64,000 nucleotides of DNA from Bacteroidota bacterium (GCA_016124585.1 WGNL01000020.1:124001-188000); one strand, 5' to 3'; positions 32,112 to 40,538 are shown, counted from the first letter of the stretch. Numbers and translations: made by a program. Notes: generated by a model not told the origin, from the letters alone.

Positions 32112-34235
32112 TCAACCATCATAATCGAGCCGCCCGATTTCGTATTTAGTCATGCGGGAGTAAAGCGTCTTGTCGTTCATGCCGAGGATTTCGGCAGCGC
32201 CACCTGGGCCAGTGACCTTTCCCTTGGTGCGGCGTAGGGCTTCCAGAATATGATCCCTTTGTAAGTCTTCCATGGTTTTGAACGCTATTTTCTTGCCGGA
32301 TTTAGCTGTTTTGAACTGAAAATTGGCAACCAGTTTTTTTCCAAGAGACAGGATGACGGCGCGCTCGATTAGGTTTTCAAGTTCCCGCACATTACCGGGA
32401 AATTCGTAGGCTTCCAATTCATTTACCACTGATTCTGGAATCTCCTCAATGTTTCGCCCCAGTTTTTGGTTATACTTGTCAATAAAATGCCGTACGAGCG
32501 GCTTAATGTCCTCCTTGCGGTCCCGAAGTGGGATGTTGACGATTGGGAAGACGTTGAGGCGATAAAACAGGTCTTCCCGGAATTTTCCTTTCTCCACCAT
32601 TTCCTCCAAGTTGCGGTTGGTAGCGGCGATAACCCGCACATCCACCTTGGTCGTCTCTGTACCACCAAGCCGCTCGAACTCACCTTCCTGCAGTACCCGC
32701 AATAGTTTGGCCTGTAGGTCCAGTGGTAATTCGCCAATTTCATCCAAAAAAATGGTACCACGATGGGCCAGCTCAAAACGACCAGCCTTGCGGTTAAAGG
32801 CACCAGTAAACGCTCCTTTTTCATGGCCAAACAGCTCGCTCTCGATGAGGTTTTCGGGCAACGCTCCGCAATTGATTTTCACCATCGTTTGCTCCGATCG
32901 CGTACTGAGCGAATGAATAGCCTTGGCCAAAAGTTCCTTGCCCGTACCCGTTTCACCCAATATCAAAACCGTGGCTGAAGTGCCAGCCACTTGCCCAATC
33001 TGGCGTAGAATGGGCTTATAACTAGGGCTACGGCTAATGATATTGGTGAATCCTTGTTCCACTTGGATCTCTTCCTTCAGAAGTATATTCTCTTTGGCCA
33101 GTTTTATTTGCAGCGCCTCGATTTCCTTCACCTGCTGCTTCAGTTCGAGCTCCTGCGCCCGCTGCTTGGTAATGTCACGGAGAATGTTGCTGACGAATTC
33201 CTTGCCTTTCAAATTGATAAGCTGAGCGTTCGATTCCACCAGTATTTGCTCGCCGTTTTTGCAGACCATATTCAATTCAATGGGAACAGACCTTCCTGTG
33301 CGCAAGTCTTCCCAGCGCCGTTTAAATTTTTTCAGGTCGAAATCAGGAAAAAAATCAAGTATCGTCATTTGCTCAATATCCTCCACGCTGTACCCTGTCA
33401 TCTGCACAAAAGTGTCATTGAAAAACCTAAAATTGGCTTCTTCCGTCAACCAGATTACCATGTTGGGCGCAGTCTTTATTGTGGCAAAGGACAGTTGTAT
33501 ATCTTCCTCCAATGCCTTGCGCTTCCGAATATCCCGCACAAATGCCATTTTGTACTCCTTGCCATTGTAGTTCATATAATGAAGGGACAATTCCACCGGA
33601 AACTCGTCACCATTTTTAGAACGGCGAGAAGCTTCACGCGTCAGATAGCCTTCTTGCTTAACGGTTTCCCATTCCTTACGCCAAGCATCCTCCGTTAGTC
33701 CGGGCTCCATATCAGCTAGCTTCATGCCATCAAGTTCTTCGGCAGTATAGCCGAGCACTTCCCGCACTGCCTTATTGGCATAAAAAATACGACCCTCTGG
33801 CGACACCCAAGTAATCATCTCGTTCACATTGTCAAGACAAAAGCGGGCTAGGTAGAGGTCTTCTTGCGACTCCGTAAGATTGCCTTCTACGATAGCCTGG
33901 CAGTATTTTTCACCCTCTACCTCCAGCAATACCCCACGTAGCTTGGCTGGCACAGTGTCTCCGTCGGCGGTGATGTGTTCTGTTTCCACCGTGACCTGAC
34001 CGACTTCCAGTAGCTCCTCCCATAGCTTTTTCCAGGCCATCAGGTTAAAATGGGGATTTACCTGAAAAAAGGTTTTGGGCTGAAAATCACCCTTGCCATA
34101 TCCCAATCCTTGTGCAAAATGTCGATTGACAAAAAGCACGTTAGCCTCCCGGTCGAGGAACATGACACCATGTTGCATAATCTCTGCAGCGTCAAGGTGT
34201 ATGGAAAGCCTATCTGATGGATTTGGCATTGACAT
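32112..34235 (-). CDS. Sigma-54-dependent PAS-domain transcription activator
   Basis: 707 residues: three PAS domains (about 10-125, 135-250, 255-375), a coiled-coil linker, an AAA+ domain (about 405-635) with Walker A GETGTGKE, the sigma-54-contacting GAFTGA, Walker B IFLDEIGELP and the R-finger segment, then a Fis-type HTH (about 665-705; GAAEILGMNDKTLYSRM). It has no receiver domain, so PAS ligands or partners probably control it. It is divergent from the ECF sigma gene at 34545, whose upstream region carries paired palindromes and a sigma-54 promoter; the simplest reading is that it activates that promoter. Confidence 0.95.
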   Translation of the reverse strand: MSMPNPSDRLSIHLDAAEIMQHGVMFLDREANVLFVNRHFAQGLGYGKGDFQPKTFFQVNPHFNLMAWKKLWEELLEVGQVTVETEHITADGDTVPAKLRGVLLEVEGEKYCQAIVEGNLTESQEDLYLARFCLDNVNEMITWVSPEGRIFYANKAVREVLGYTAEELDGMKLADMEPGLTEDAWRKEWETVKQEGYLTREASRRSKNGDEFPVELSLHYMNYNGKEYKMAFVRDIRKRKALEEDIQLSFATIKTAPNMVIWLTEEANFRFFNDTFVQMTGYSVEDIEQMTILDFFPDFDLKKFKRRWEDLRTGRSVPIELNMVCKNGEQILVESNAQLINLKGKEFVSNILRDITKQRAQELELKQQVKEIEALQIKLAKENILLKEEIQVEQGFTNIISRSPSYKPILRQIGQVAGTSATVLILGETGTGKELLAKAIHSLSTRSEQTMVKINCGALPENLIESELFGHEKGAFTGAFNRKAGRFELAHRGTIFLDEIGELPLDLQAKLLRVLQEGEFERLGGTETTKVDVRVIAATNRNLEEMVEKGKFREDLFYRLNVFPIVNIPLRDRKEDIKPLVRHFIDKYNQKLGRNIEEIPESVVNELEAYEFPGNVRELENLIERAVILSLGKKLVANFQFKTAKSGKKIAFKTMEDLQRDHILEALRRTKGKVTGPGGAAEILGMNDKTLYSRMTKYEIGRLDYDG

Positions 34236-34315
34236 TTTTAAAAAATAGCATTGGAAAAAATTTTTTCAAAAAAAAATCAAATCCCTGTCAAAGGTAAAAA
34301 AAGGTTTCAATCAAT

Positions 34316-34350
34316 TTCTTAAATTTAAGAACATTTCTTAAATACAAGAA
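34316..34350. promoter_or_regulatory. Paired palindromes, candidate activator-binding sites
   Basis: TTCTTAAATTTAAGAA (34316-34331) is a perfect 16-bp palindrome. TTCTTAAATACAAGAA (34335-34350) is a second, imperfect copy. Centres are 19 bp apart, about two helical turns. They lie about 55-90 bp upstream of the sigma-54 promoter, the usual place for a Fis-HTH activator. Confidence 0.65.
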
Positions 34351-34404
34351 TTTATGTCTTGATAAAAACGATACAAATAATTGATTATCAATTAGTTACA
34401 AAGT

Positions 34405-34420
34405 TGGCACGGCGTTTGGC
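34405..34420 (+). promoter_or_regulatory. Sigma-54 promoter of the ECF sigma gene
   Basis: TGGCACGGCGTTTGGC: GG at -24 and, ten bases later, GG in place of the usual GC at -12. Otherwise it matches the TGGCACG-N4-TTGC consensus. About 125 bp before the ATG at 34545. Confidence 0.7.
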
Positions 34421-34544
34421 TATATGGTAATTGTAAAACAACATTTTTATCGAAAACTTAGAAGCGAAACAAACACTATTAGCAATCCAAGATTCAACGT
34501 TTTCGATAAAATTCCTTCTAGAAAAAAAATTAAAACCGATAGCC

Positions 34545-35072
34545 ATGACAACGTTAAAATTCAATCACAACCTCGCACAAATCCAGAACCTTCTTTTTGC
34601 TTTCGCAATGAAGCTTACTTACAGCAACCGTGAAGATGCAAATGACCTCTACCAAGAAACCGTTATGCGTGCTTTCGCAAGCAAAGATCGTTTCCAAGAA
34701 GGAACAAATTTCAAAGCTTGGGTGACCACTATCATGCGCAATTGCTTTATCAATGAATATCGCAAGCGCCGTACTCGCAATCAGGTAGAACAACCGTTAG
34801 AAGATAATGTAGAATTTGCAGTACGTCAGGCAGTTCGTAACGATGCTGGTACAGTAATCATGATGAAAGAATTGCGCATCATGCTTGATAAAATGGATGA
34901 AGCACATCGAATTCCTTTCGAAATGTTCTTTAACGGTTTCGAATATCAAGAAATAGCCGATGAGCTTGAACTTCCAATGGGTACTGTTAAAAGCCGTATT
35001 TTTTTCGCCCGCAAGAAAATGAAAGATATGATTCAAGGCAGCTATGGCGTGGAACATTTCCGCCGGGCATAA
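34545..35072 (+). CDS. ECF-family RNA polymerase sigma factor
   Basis: 175 residues. Sigma region 2 is at about 10-80 (DANDLYQETVMRAFASKDRF and NFKAWVTTIMRNCFINEYRKRR) and region 4 at about 110-165 (IPFEMFFNGFEYQEIADELELPMGTVKSRIFFARKKM). No anti-sigma gene lies next to it. Its expression is probably driven by sigma-54 and the divergent PAS activator, an uncommon arrangement for an ECF factor. The target promoter is not proven; the repeated TGAACA-N15-CGTTTTA element is one candidate. Confidence 0.93.
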   Translation: MTTLKFNHNLAQIQNLLFAFAMKLTYSNREDANDLYQETVMRAFASKDRFQEGTNFKAWVTTIMRNCFINEYRKRRTRNQVEQPLEDNVEFAVRQAVRNDAGTVIMMKELRIMLDKMDEAHRIPFEMFFNGFEYQEIADELELPMGTVKSRIFFARKKMKDMIQGSYGVEHFRRA

Positions 35073-35247
35073 TCCCAAAAACATTTTCAAAATAAATTTT
35101 CCTAACCGAGAAATAAGACACGATGAACCGACTATCATCCCCTCAGCCCAAAGCCAACTTAGTTTTCAAACCTATTTCATTAAACCATACTCCCCCATAA
35201 ACCAATTTCATTTCCCCCGATTTAAATCTACCCATTCGTTGGGTTAC

Positions 35248-35297
35248 CGGGACAAGGGATATTTCGTAGAAAGACGCCCTTGTTCCGTTGTTTTTTT
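35248..35297 (+). terminator. Terminator of the ECF sigma gene
   Basis: 11-bp stem (35248-35258 with 35277-35287, one wobble) and a run of T residues. The sigma gene stops at 35072. Confidence 0.7.
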
Positions 35298-35396
35298 GCA
35301 ATAAAATACTACCGATTAATTTTGCATTCAACGGAAAAAAAGAAGAAAATCCTCTCATTAAACCCACGATATTATTTTCTTAGTTCATGGGATTAT

Positions 35397-35435
35397 GACG
35401 GGAACAAGGCATTTAGCACTTGTTCCCGTCTTTTT
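35397..35435 (+). terminator. Second strong terminator, origin of transcript unclear
   Basis: GACGGGAACAAG (35397-35408) pairs perfectly with CTTGTTCCCGTC (35419-35430), followed by five T residues. Confidence 0.75.
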
Positions 35436-35599
35436 ATGTCTAACAAGATTTTCATAACTGCCGCTTGTTTGCTGGGTGTGCGGCTCGGAAATGGCTAAAT
35501 GAGTATGCCCTGGGCTGAGTGTGCCTGGAAAGGATAGTTCGAATGGAAGGTTTTCTGTTTTAAGGGCTAAGGGGCTTATTCAGGAATTAAACAGCCAAT

Positions 35600-35632
35600 A
35601 AAAAAACGGCTGCCCAAAATTTGAGCAACCGT
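35600..35632 (-). terminator. Terminator of the AraC-family gene
   Basis: 13-bp stem with two G.U pairs on the minus strand (35606-35618 with 35620-35632), followed by seven T residues on that strand. The AraC gene stops at 35834. Confidence 0.7.
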
Positions 35633-35833
35633 CCTTATTAACCCTAAAAAACCAAATGATTTTTGTTGTAATTCATAGCTTTTAATTATTATCATCTAAT
35701 TCAATTATTCTAAGTTGTTTTAATCTCTGAACAAAGTTAGGTGAGTAGGAAAAGGCAATTGCGGCGCAATTGGAAACATGGCGAGCACTATTGGAAGGAT
35801 TTCAGTTTTTACCAATAAAAACACTGATGATTA

Positions 35834-36862
35834 CTATTCTTCTTCTCCTATCGCAGACATGGTCCGGAGATATTCATTAGGGTACAATCCATATTTTTCC
35901 TTGTACCTGCGTGCGAAATAACTAGAGTTTTCATAACCCACACTAGCCGCAACTTCTTTAATAACTGGATTTCCAGCAGCCATCAATTGGCGCGCCATCC
36001 GCATACGTTCGTTTCGCACATACTCATTGATAGTAGTACCAAACATCTTCTTGAATCCTTGTTTTAGCTTTTGGCGATTCACGCCAGATTTTCTTGACAG
36101 CACCTCAATGGTAGGCGCATTTTTCAGGTCTGCAACTAGCAGGTTGCGAGCCATGATAATTTTCTCCAAGTCTTCTGGGCGCAACATGCCCGACTTTCCA
36201 GGTGCGGGCATGATTTCGGTTTCCCAACGCCGAAGCTGAAGGGAAAACAGCTCAATTGCCTTTGACTCTGCAAACGTGGCGTGGATCAGGCCGTCTTTTT
36301 TGTCGTCCATGATCTGCTGCACCAGTGCTGCGCTTTTTAGCCCAAATTCACTGTTTAAAAAGGATTTTACGACAGTTTCTCCGTTGAAAATATTGACCAC
36401 TTCGGCCCTTACTGCATCAGGCAAGCAGCCGATGTGGTTAATGTAAAGTTGACGTTCTAGCTTAAGCCAAACAAAGGTCGTGTTTATGCCGCCTTTGATG
36501 TGGACAAGCTGAGATTGCTGAGCCGGATGTGCTACCATGATGGTTTTCATCGGCTGCATGACAATCGGCTCCGCCAAACCGGTAAAGCTAAATTCAACAT
36601 CGCCCCGTACGCAGAAATAGAGCAAAAAAGGGGAATCTACCTTGCTCTGTGTGGTTATTTCCCAATCTTCAGGAGCTGTACCATTGAGCAGGAGCATTTC
36701 TACACCGTCTTCAAAATTGTAAGTACAAAGCGTACCGAATGCAGGTTCTGAATGGAGGTTTATCCACCGCTTTTGGCAATCCTGCTGAACCTCTTGTCCA
36801 AAACGCTTGGCAGCAGATGTCAACAGTCTATCAAGGTCATAACTTTTGAATTTGGATTTCAT
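35834..36862 (-). CDS. AraC-family transcription regulator
   Basis: 342 residues: an N-terminal ligand/cupin-like region (about 1-230) and a C-terminal double-HTH AraC domain (about 240-335) with VLSRKSGVNRQKLKQGFKKM, IKEVAASVGYENSSYFARRY and KEKYGLYPNEYLR. The ligand is unknown. It lies 12 bp downstream of the coiled-coil lipoprotein gene and so is probably transcribed from the ECF-type promoter at 37402, making it a second-tier regulator of the stress response. Confidence 0.9.
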   Translation of the reverse strand: MKSKFKSYDLDRLLTSAAKRFGQEVQQDCQKRWINLHSEPAFGTLCTYNFEDGVEMLLLNGTAPEDWEITTQSKVDSPFLLYFCVRGDVEFSFTGLAEPIVMQPMKTIMVAHPAQQSQLVHIKGGINTTFVWLKLERQLYINHIGCLPDAVRAEVVNIFNGETVVKSFLNSEFGLKSAALVQQIMDDKKDGLIHATFAESKAIELFSLQLRRWETEIMPAPGKSGMLRPEDLEKIIMARNLLVADLKNAPTIEVLSRKSGVNRQKLKQGFKKMFGTTINEYVRNERMRMARQLMAAGNPVIKEVAASVGYENSSYFARRYKEKYGLYPNEYLRTMSAIGEEE

Positions 36863-36874
36863 GGCTACAGGGTT

Positions 36875-37384
36875 TTATTTTTCTTCCAAGTCCGCACCAT
36901 CGATGCGTATCTTGATGTTTTCCACTTCTTGCACGATAGCAGCAGCTTGCATTTGCAACTGGTCATAGTTTTCCCGGATGATGCGGTGTTGCTCTGCAAC
37001 TTCACCAGCATCCAGTGTTTGGCGTTCATGCTTTTTGACCAAATCCTCATTCTCATCAATGAGGCGTTGCTGCTCCCGGCACATTGTTTCGAACTGGTTG
37101 ATGAGCGAATCTTGCAGCATGACAATACTGCGCAGGGAATCTGCCGGATTTTTATCCGCCTTCACGTCATGTTTAAACTTTTCATTTTCCGTTTTCAGAA
37201 AATCAAGCCGCTCAATCATGCCCTTGTGCGAAAGCTGCATGGTTTCTGTAAGCTCAATGGCCTGCTGATGTGCAGCACTAGTTTCCGTTGAGTTTGGCTT
37301 GGACTTGTTGCAAGCTGGTAAAACGAAAAATACCATTGCGACAGCAAGGAAAAGAGATTGGGCATTGATTTTTAATTGAAGCAT
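36875..37384 (-). CDS. Coiled-coil lipoprotein
   Basis: 169 residues. A lipoprotein signal (VFFVLPACNKS) is followed by almost continuous coiled coil (about 40-165) rich in Glu, Gln and Lys. Probably periplasmic and lipid-anchored. An exact ECF-type promoter is about 20-47 bp upstream of the ATG. Forms an operon with the AraC regulator. No family recognised. Confidence 0.8.
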   Translation of the reverse strand: MLQLKINAQSLFLAVAMVFFVLPACNKSKPNSTETSAAHQQAIELTETMQLSHKGMIERLDFLKTENEKFKHDVKADKNPADSLRSIVMLQDSLINQFETMCREQQRLIDENEDLVKKHERQTLDAGEVAEQHRIIRENYDQLQMQAAAIVQEVENIKIRIDGADLEEK

Positions 37385-37401
37385 AACTATGTATTATTTA
37401 G

Positions 37402-37431
37402 GGTAAAACGGGTGGTTCAGTCCCATGTTCA
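37402..37431 (-). promoter_or_regulatory. ECF-type promoter of the lipoprotein/AraC operon
   Basis: Minus strand TGAACA (37431-37426), 15 bases, CGTTTTACC (37410-37402). Exact match. Confidence 0.75.
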
Positions 37432-37472
37432 TGGCTGCTTTATTTATTGAGCAAAAGCCTATAAAACAAGCA

Positions 37473-37502
37473 TGCCCGCACAAATAAATGTGCAGGCATG
37501 TG
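37473..37502 (-). terminator. Terminator of the 37540 outer-membrane gene
   Basis: 12-bp arms (37473-37484 with 37491-37502, one G.U on the minus strand), 6-base loop, then TTGTTTTAT on the minus strand. Confidence 0.6.
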
Positions 37503-37539
37503 TTGTGGATATGGAAAGAAAAAGTCTGTTATCCCAAAA

Positions 37540-38130
37540 TTAGAAGCCGAAAAGGACTCCTGCGGTAATACCAATATTGCGATTACTACCATCAGTGTTG
37601 TCAGCTACGTCTAACAAACCGTAAGTGTAGCCAGCGTCAAAATTGAACCAAGTGCCTTCGGCAATACGTGCATTGAAGCCTGCGCCAGCCATGAGGCCGA
37701 GGTCAAAAGTATTGTAAGTGTCCTTGATGTCAATTTCAGTATCTCCGTACTTAGCATCTGAATCTAGGAGGATACCAATCGATGGGCCAACGAAAATCTT
37801 AGGGCGGAAACGGTCCTCGTTTTTACGGAAAAACCAGTAGCCTTTCAATGGAATGCGGAGATAAGTGAGATTCGTTGCACCTTCCACGCCATTAGCCTGC
37901 ACATCTACCCCTTCGCGAGAATAAAGTATTGCACCGCCTACGCCCCAATTGTTCACGTTGCTGTAAATGAGCTGTCCACCAGCGGCAAATCCTGTATTAA
38001 ATTCAGAATTCTTGACGTCAGAAATAGTGGAGAAATTGATACCCACTACTGGGCCAAATGATAAAGTTTCTTGGGCCGTGGCAGCCACTGCAGAACAGCA
38101 AATCAACACGGCAATAATTAGGTTTTTCAT
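37540..38130 (-). CDS. Outer-membrane beta-barrel protein (PorT-like)
   Basis: 196 residues. A signal peptide (about 1-19, ending ATAQE) is followed by LSFGPVVGINFSTISDVKNS and alternating strands ending GITAGVLFGF. The same small-barrel class as 3116-3793. Function unassigned. No ECF-type promoter upstream; it ends at its own terminator. Confidence 0.82.
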   Translation of the reverse strand: MKNLIIAVLICCSAVAATAQETLSFGPVVGINFSTISDVKNSEFNTGFAAGGQLIYSNVNNWGVGGAILYSREGVDVQANGVEGATNLTYLRIPLKGYWFFRKNEDRFRPKIFVGPSIGILLDSDAKYGDTEIDIKDTYNTFDLGLMAGAGFNARIAEGTWFNFDAGYTYGLLDVADNTDGSNRNIGITAGVLFGF

Positions 38131-38270
38131 AAAATTAAGATTTTAGTTTAGAAAATATGGTCACAGGACGCTAAGGCGTCATTTGACTTGCAATAACTTT
38201 CAACTGGCTGGAAACCAACCCTTTGAGGAGCTTTGCAGTAAATGTTTCTTTGAAAATTATAAGACGTGGA

Positions 38271-38774
38271 CTAGCTGTGGGTGTGCAGCACCAAGTCTTT
38301 TTGGAGGGAGTGCAACATTTCTTCCATACCTTTTGGAACAGATACGGTAAGTGTTACCACTACATTGTTGTCTTGTTGCATGGCATGGTAATAAACGATG
38401 GTTTTGTCACCTTGCACAGTGGCTTCATAGTTCGTTTTATTCACATCATTTTTTAGTACTACTATTTTCTTGTTTTTGGTGGACAACTCTGTTACCATTT
38501 CTTGGTAAAAATCCTCCATGCTGGTTCCCACAATATTATAGGCACCATAAACTTTCGCATTGATCATTCCATCATCGGAAAAAAGACTTACACCATCAGC
38601 GTTGTCAGAATTAATCTGGTGTGTGAAAATGGCTGTTGGGTATTGCAAACAAAAATCGAATCGGGCGTTGCAGTATTCATTGCCGCCGCTGCTGAAATCA
38701 ACAGCGTTCTTGGAAGAAAAGCCAATGAAGAAAGGCAGCAACAACAGAATTGAAAAGCTGATAAATGGTCTCAT
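38271..38774 (-). CDS. Secreted hypothetical protein
   Basis: 167 residues with a Sec signal (about 1-19) and a mixed alpha/beta body containing a Cys pair (YCNARFDFCLQYP), a late LVVT-type strand region, and a His-rich end LHTHS. The Cys pair could form a disulfide. Not recognised as a named family. The only ECF-type promoter is 190 bp upstream, beyond a terminator-like hairpin. Confidence 0.7.
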   Translation of the reverse strand: MRPFISFSILLLLPFFIGFSSKNAVDFSSGGNEYCNARFDFCLQYPTAIFTHQINSDNADGVSLFSDDGMINAKVYGAYNIVGTSMEDFYQEMVTELSTKNKKIVVLKNDVNKTNYEATVQGDKTIVYYHAMQQDNNVVVTLTVSVPKGMEEMLHSLQKDLVLHTHS

Positions 38775-38830
38775 GGCTTGATTGTTTAAATTAACAAATG
38801 TTGTCTAAATGCTTTTCAAGGCGTTAGCTT

Positions 38831-38886
38831 AAAAAATGTCAGCAAGCACCAGAAAAACGATTTGATTTCTGGTGTTTGAAGACATT
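38831..38886 (-). terminator. Bipartite terminator-like hairpin
   Basis: Outer 6-bp stem (38835-38840 with 38881-38886) and inner 9-bp stem CACCAGAAA/TTTCTGGTG (38847-38855 with 38866-38874) flank a symmetric 6x6 internal loop. On the minus strand it ends in a run of T residues (38836-38831). Confidence 0.55.
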
Positions 38887-38956
38887 ATGACAACGTTTTA
38901 TTCTTTGGAGTAGCCAACTTTTTGACTTGGTAAACAAGCTTTCTATTGCTTATTTC
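38831..38956 (-). ncRNA. Second candidate stress-induced small RNA
   Basis: About 126 nt from an ECF-type promoter (38961-38990) to the hairpin at 38831-38886. The only ATG frame inside is 18 codons and overlaps the hairpin. The layout repeats that of 9486-9614: ECF promoter, about 130 nt without a gene, hairpin with T tract, then a gene about 60 nt further. Its sequence is not obviously related. It could instead be an attenuated leader of the gene at 38774. Confidence 0.4.
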
Positions 38957-38960
38957 TGAT

Positions 38961-38990
38961 ATTAAAACGGGGCAGTTTCGCCCATGTTCA
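38961..38990 (-). promoter_or_regulatory. ECF-type promoter (small RNA / 38271 gene)
   Basis: Minus strand TGAACA (38990-38985), 15 bases, CGTTTTAAT (38969-38961). Confidence 0.65.
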
Positions 38991-39036
38991 AAATACTTAA
39001 AATTAACTTAAAAAAATTGTCAACCAAGGTAGCTAA

Positions 39037-39888
39037 TCAAAATACAAGCACGGGAATATCTGCTTTAAGCACTAAGGTGCGGGTAATTTCATAGTTGAAA
39101 AAGCGCTTAAATACAGGTGTTTCCCGGAAGGGGAAAGCAATAATGTCAGTATTTGTAAGCCCAGCCATTTGCAATATTTCTTCTGGCGACTGGTGCATAA
39201 AGAACCGGTATTCATGGTTGAACTGGAATGGCAGCTCTTCTTTGAACTGATCCATTGCCTCTCCAATTTTCAAGGCCTCACGCTCTTGTGTCTGAGGATC
39301 AAAGACGAAACCCACCACAATTTGGGCAACATGCGTATCGGCGAACTTGCGCAAGAAACGGAAGCCTTTGTGCCGACCATCCATCAGCGTTTTAGAATCA
39401 GCTAAGTACATAATCCGAGTAATGCCCTTATAAGCCGCCGCATCAGGGACAAATAGCACAGGACATTTTACTTCGGCAGCCACACTGGTTTCAGTAGTAC
39501 CCAACACATTGTCCCACCAACCGTGATCAGTTGTTTTTGGCATCACCAGCAAACAAGAACCGCCTTCGTTCTCCTCCAATTCCTCCATTTTACCGATTGT
39601 TGCATTGGCTTGAAAGCCCACACCCTGTTCCAAGCGAGTATTAGGGTAGCGCTTTTGCACCGCCTCCAGAAGTTCATTACCAATATGTTCTATCTCTGCG
39701 ACTGCTCCCGGTAAATTTTCGTAGCCAATCCCAGGCATTGTCGCATCCATATCCACCAACATTGGCATGCCCTGAACGCAGTAAATCAGTAACTCTTTTT
39801 GGCCAGCACGAGCTAGCTCTTCTGCATACTCCAGCACATTTTGCTGAATATTAGTTGGGTCAATACTGACGACAATTTGATTTTTCAT
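39037..39888 (-). CDS. Tandem universal stress protein
   Basis: 283 residues from the ATG at 39888. The frame opens earlier (39918), but that ATG would lie only about 7 nt from the predicted transcription start. Two Usp folds: the first (about 1-150) opens IVVSIDPTNIQQNVLEYAEELA and ends CPVLFVPD; the second (about 155-283) opens ITRIMYLADSKTL and ends DIPVLVF. The ATP-loop GxxGx9GS is not clearly kept, so it may be a non-ATP-binding type. An ECF-type promoter lies at 39930-39959. Confidence 0.88.
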   Translation of the reverse strand: MKNQIVVSIDPTNIQQNVLEYAEELARAGQKELLIYCVQGMPMLVDMDATMPGIGYENLPGAVAEIEHIGNELLEAVQKRYPNTRLEQGVGFQANATIGKMEELEENEGGSCLLVMPKTTDHGWWDNVLGTTETSVAAEVKCPVLFVPDAAAYKGITRIMYLADSKTLMDGRHKGFRFLRKFADTHVAQIVVGFVFDPQTQEREALKIGEAMDQFKEELPFQFNHEYRFFMHQSPEEILQMAGLTNTDIIAFPFRETPVFKRFFNYEITRTLVLKADIPVLVF

Positions 39889-39929
39889 GACAAACGTATT
39901 TGGGTGGAACTCTGCCATTTTTTGGCACG

Positions 39930-39959
39930 GCTAGAACGGATAGAACTTAGCCATGTTCA
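39930..39959 (-). promoter_or_regulatory. ECF-type promoter of the universal stress gene
   Basis: Minus strand TGAACA (39959-39954), 15 bases, CGTTCTAGC: one mismatch in CGTTTTA. It decides the downstream start codon at 39888. Confidence 0.6.
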
Positions 39960-40063
39960 AAAAAATACACTCCCCTACCCTATCCAAGCTTCAAGCTCTG
40001 TGGTCTGAATTTGATGCATTCCAAATACTTAAAAACAAATTATGTCCAAAATAACCAGCCAGT

Positions 40064-40093
40064 TGAACAAGCCATTAGGTCACCCGTTTTACC
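40064..40093 (+). promoter_or_regulatory. ECF-type promoter of the 40155/YtxH/holin-like genes
   Basis: TGAACA (40064-40069), 15 bases, CGTTTTACC (40085-40093). Exact match. An 8-bp stem with a long loop follows in the leader (40096-40134). Confidence 0.75.
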
Positions 40094-40154
40094 TCAAAAT
40101 CAGTATATTTAATTGTATTGAATTACCTGATTTTACTGTAAAAAATAATCTCTT

Positions 40155-40472
40155 ATGGAAGATACTTCAGTTCTGAAAATCGCCAAGACTTCCCGTTCTG
40201 CCATTGACTCTTTGGCTAATTCAAAAGAAGAATTTAACGTGATTATAGCTAAGTTGGATAAACTGATTGGAGACAATTCTCAACAGGTACGTATCTCAAA
40301 TGATATTTCCAATGCCAGCCAAGTCGGACTAATAAACAAGCTCAAAATCCATCGAAAGCGGCTGTGCGACATGCTGGCGGAAATGGAAGTAATCAAAGAA
40401 GATGCTTGGGAAGCGCTTAGGCCGGAAGCTGCCAAAGTTTACGAAGAAGCCGCATCGGCGATGAAAAAATAA
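40155..40472 (+). CDS. Helical hypothetical stress protein
   Basis: 105 residues, all helical and soluble. It opens MEDTSVLKIAKTSRSAIDSLANS and ends EAASAMKK. The amphipathic pattern suggests a helical bundle. No family recognised. Directly under an exact ECF-type promoter and 66 bp before a YtxH gene. Confidence 0.75.
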   Translation: MEDTSVLKIAKTSRSAIDSLANSKEEFNVIIAKLDKLIGDNSQQVRISNDISNASQVGLINKLKIHRKRLCDMLAEMEVIKEDAWEALRPEAAKVYEEAASAMKK

Positions 40473-40538
40473 GAATAATCTCAATTTGACCACTCACTTT
40501 TTTTAACCATAATTTTTAAATCTTAAATCGAATTTATC

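Larger units (their letters stand above)
35298..35833. other. Gene-poor spacer with a second strong terminator
   Basis: No convincing gene. A perfect 12-bp terminator stem (35397-35408 with 35419-35430, then TTTTT) shares its GGAACAAG/CTTGTTCC core with the stem at 35248. The 100 bp between the two stems could be a short transcript, but no promoter was recognised. The AraC gene's terminator is at 35600-35632. Confidence 0.5.

Noticed and set aside
38223-38456. Plus-strand ORF opposite the secreted protein
   Set aside because: Antisense to 38271-38774, with no signal or domain support.
39889-39918. Earlier start (39918) for the universal stress protein
   Set aside because: It would start almost at the predicted transcription start of the promoter at 39930-39959. 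The Met at 39888 begins the conserved Usp strand.
39924-39940. Sigma-54-like TGGCACG
   Set aside because: No matching -12 element at the required distance. It overlaps the better ECF-type promoter.
40021-40140. 32-codon ORF starting near 40016
   Set aside because: It runs across the exact ECF promoter at 40064-40093, so it is most likely chance.
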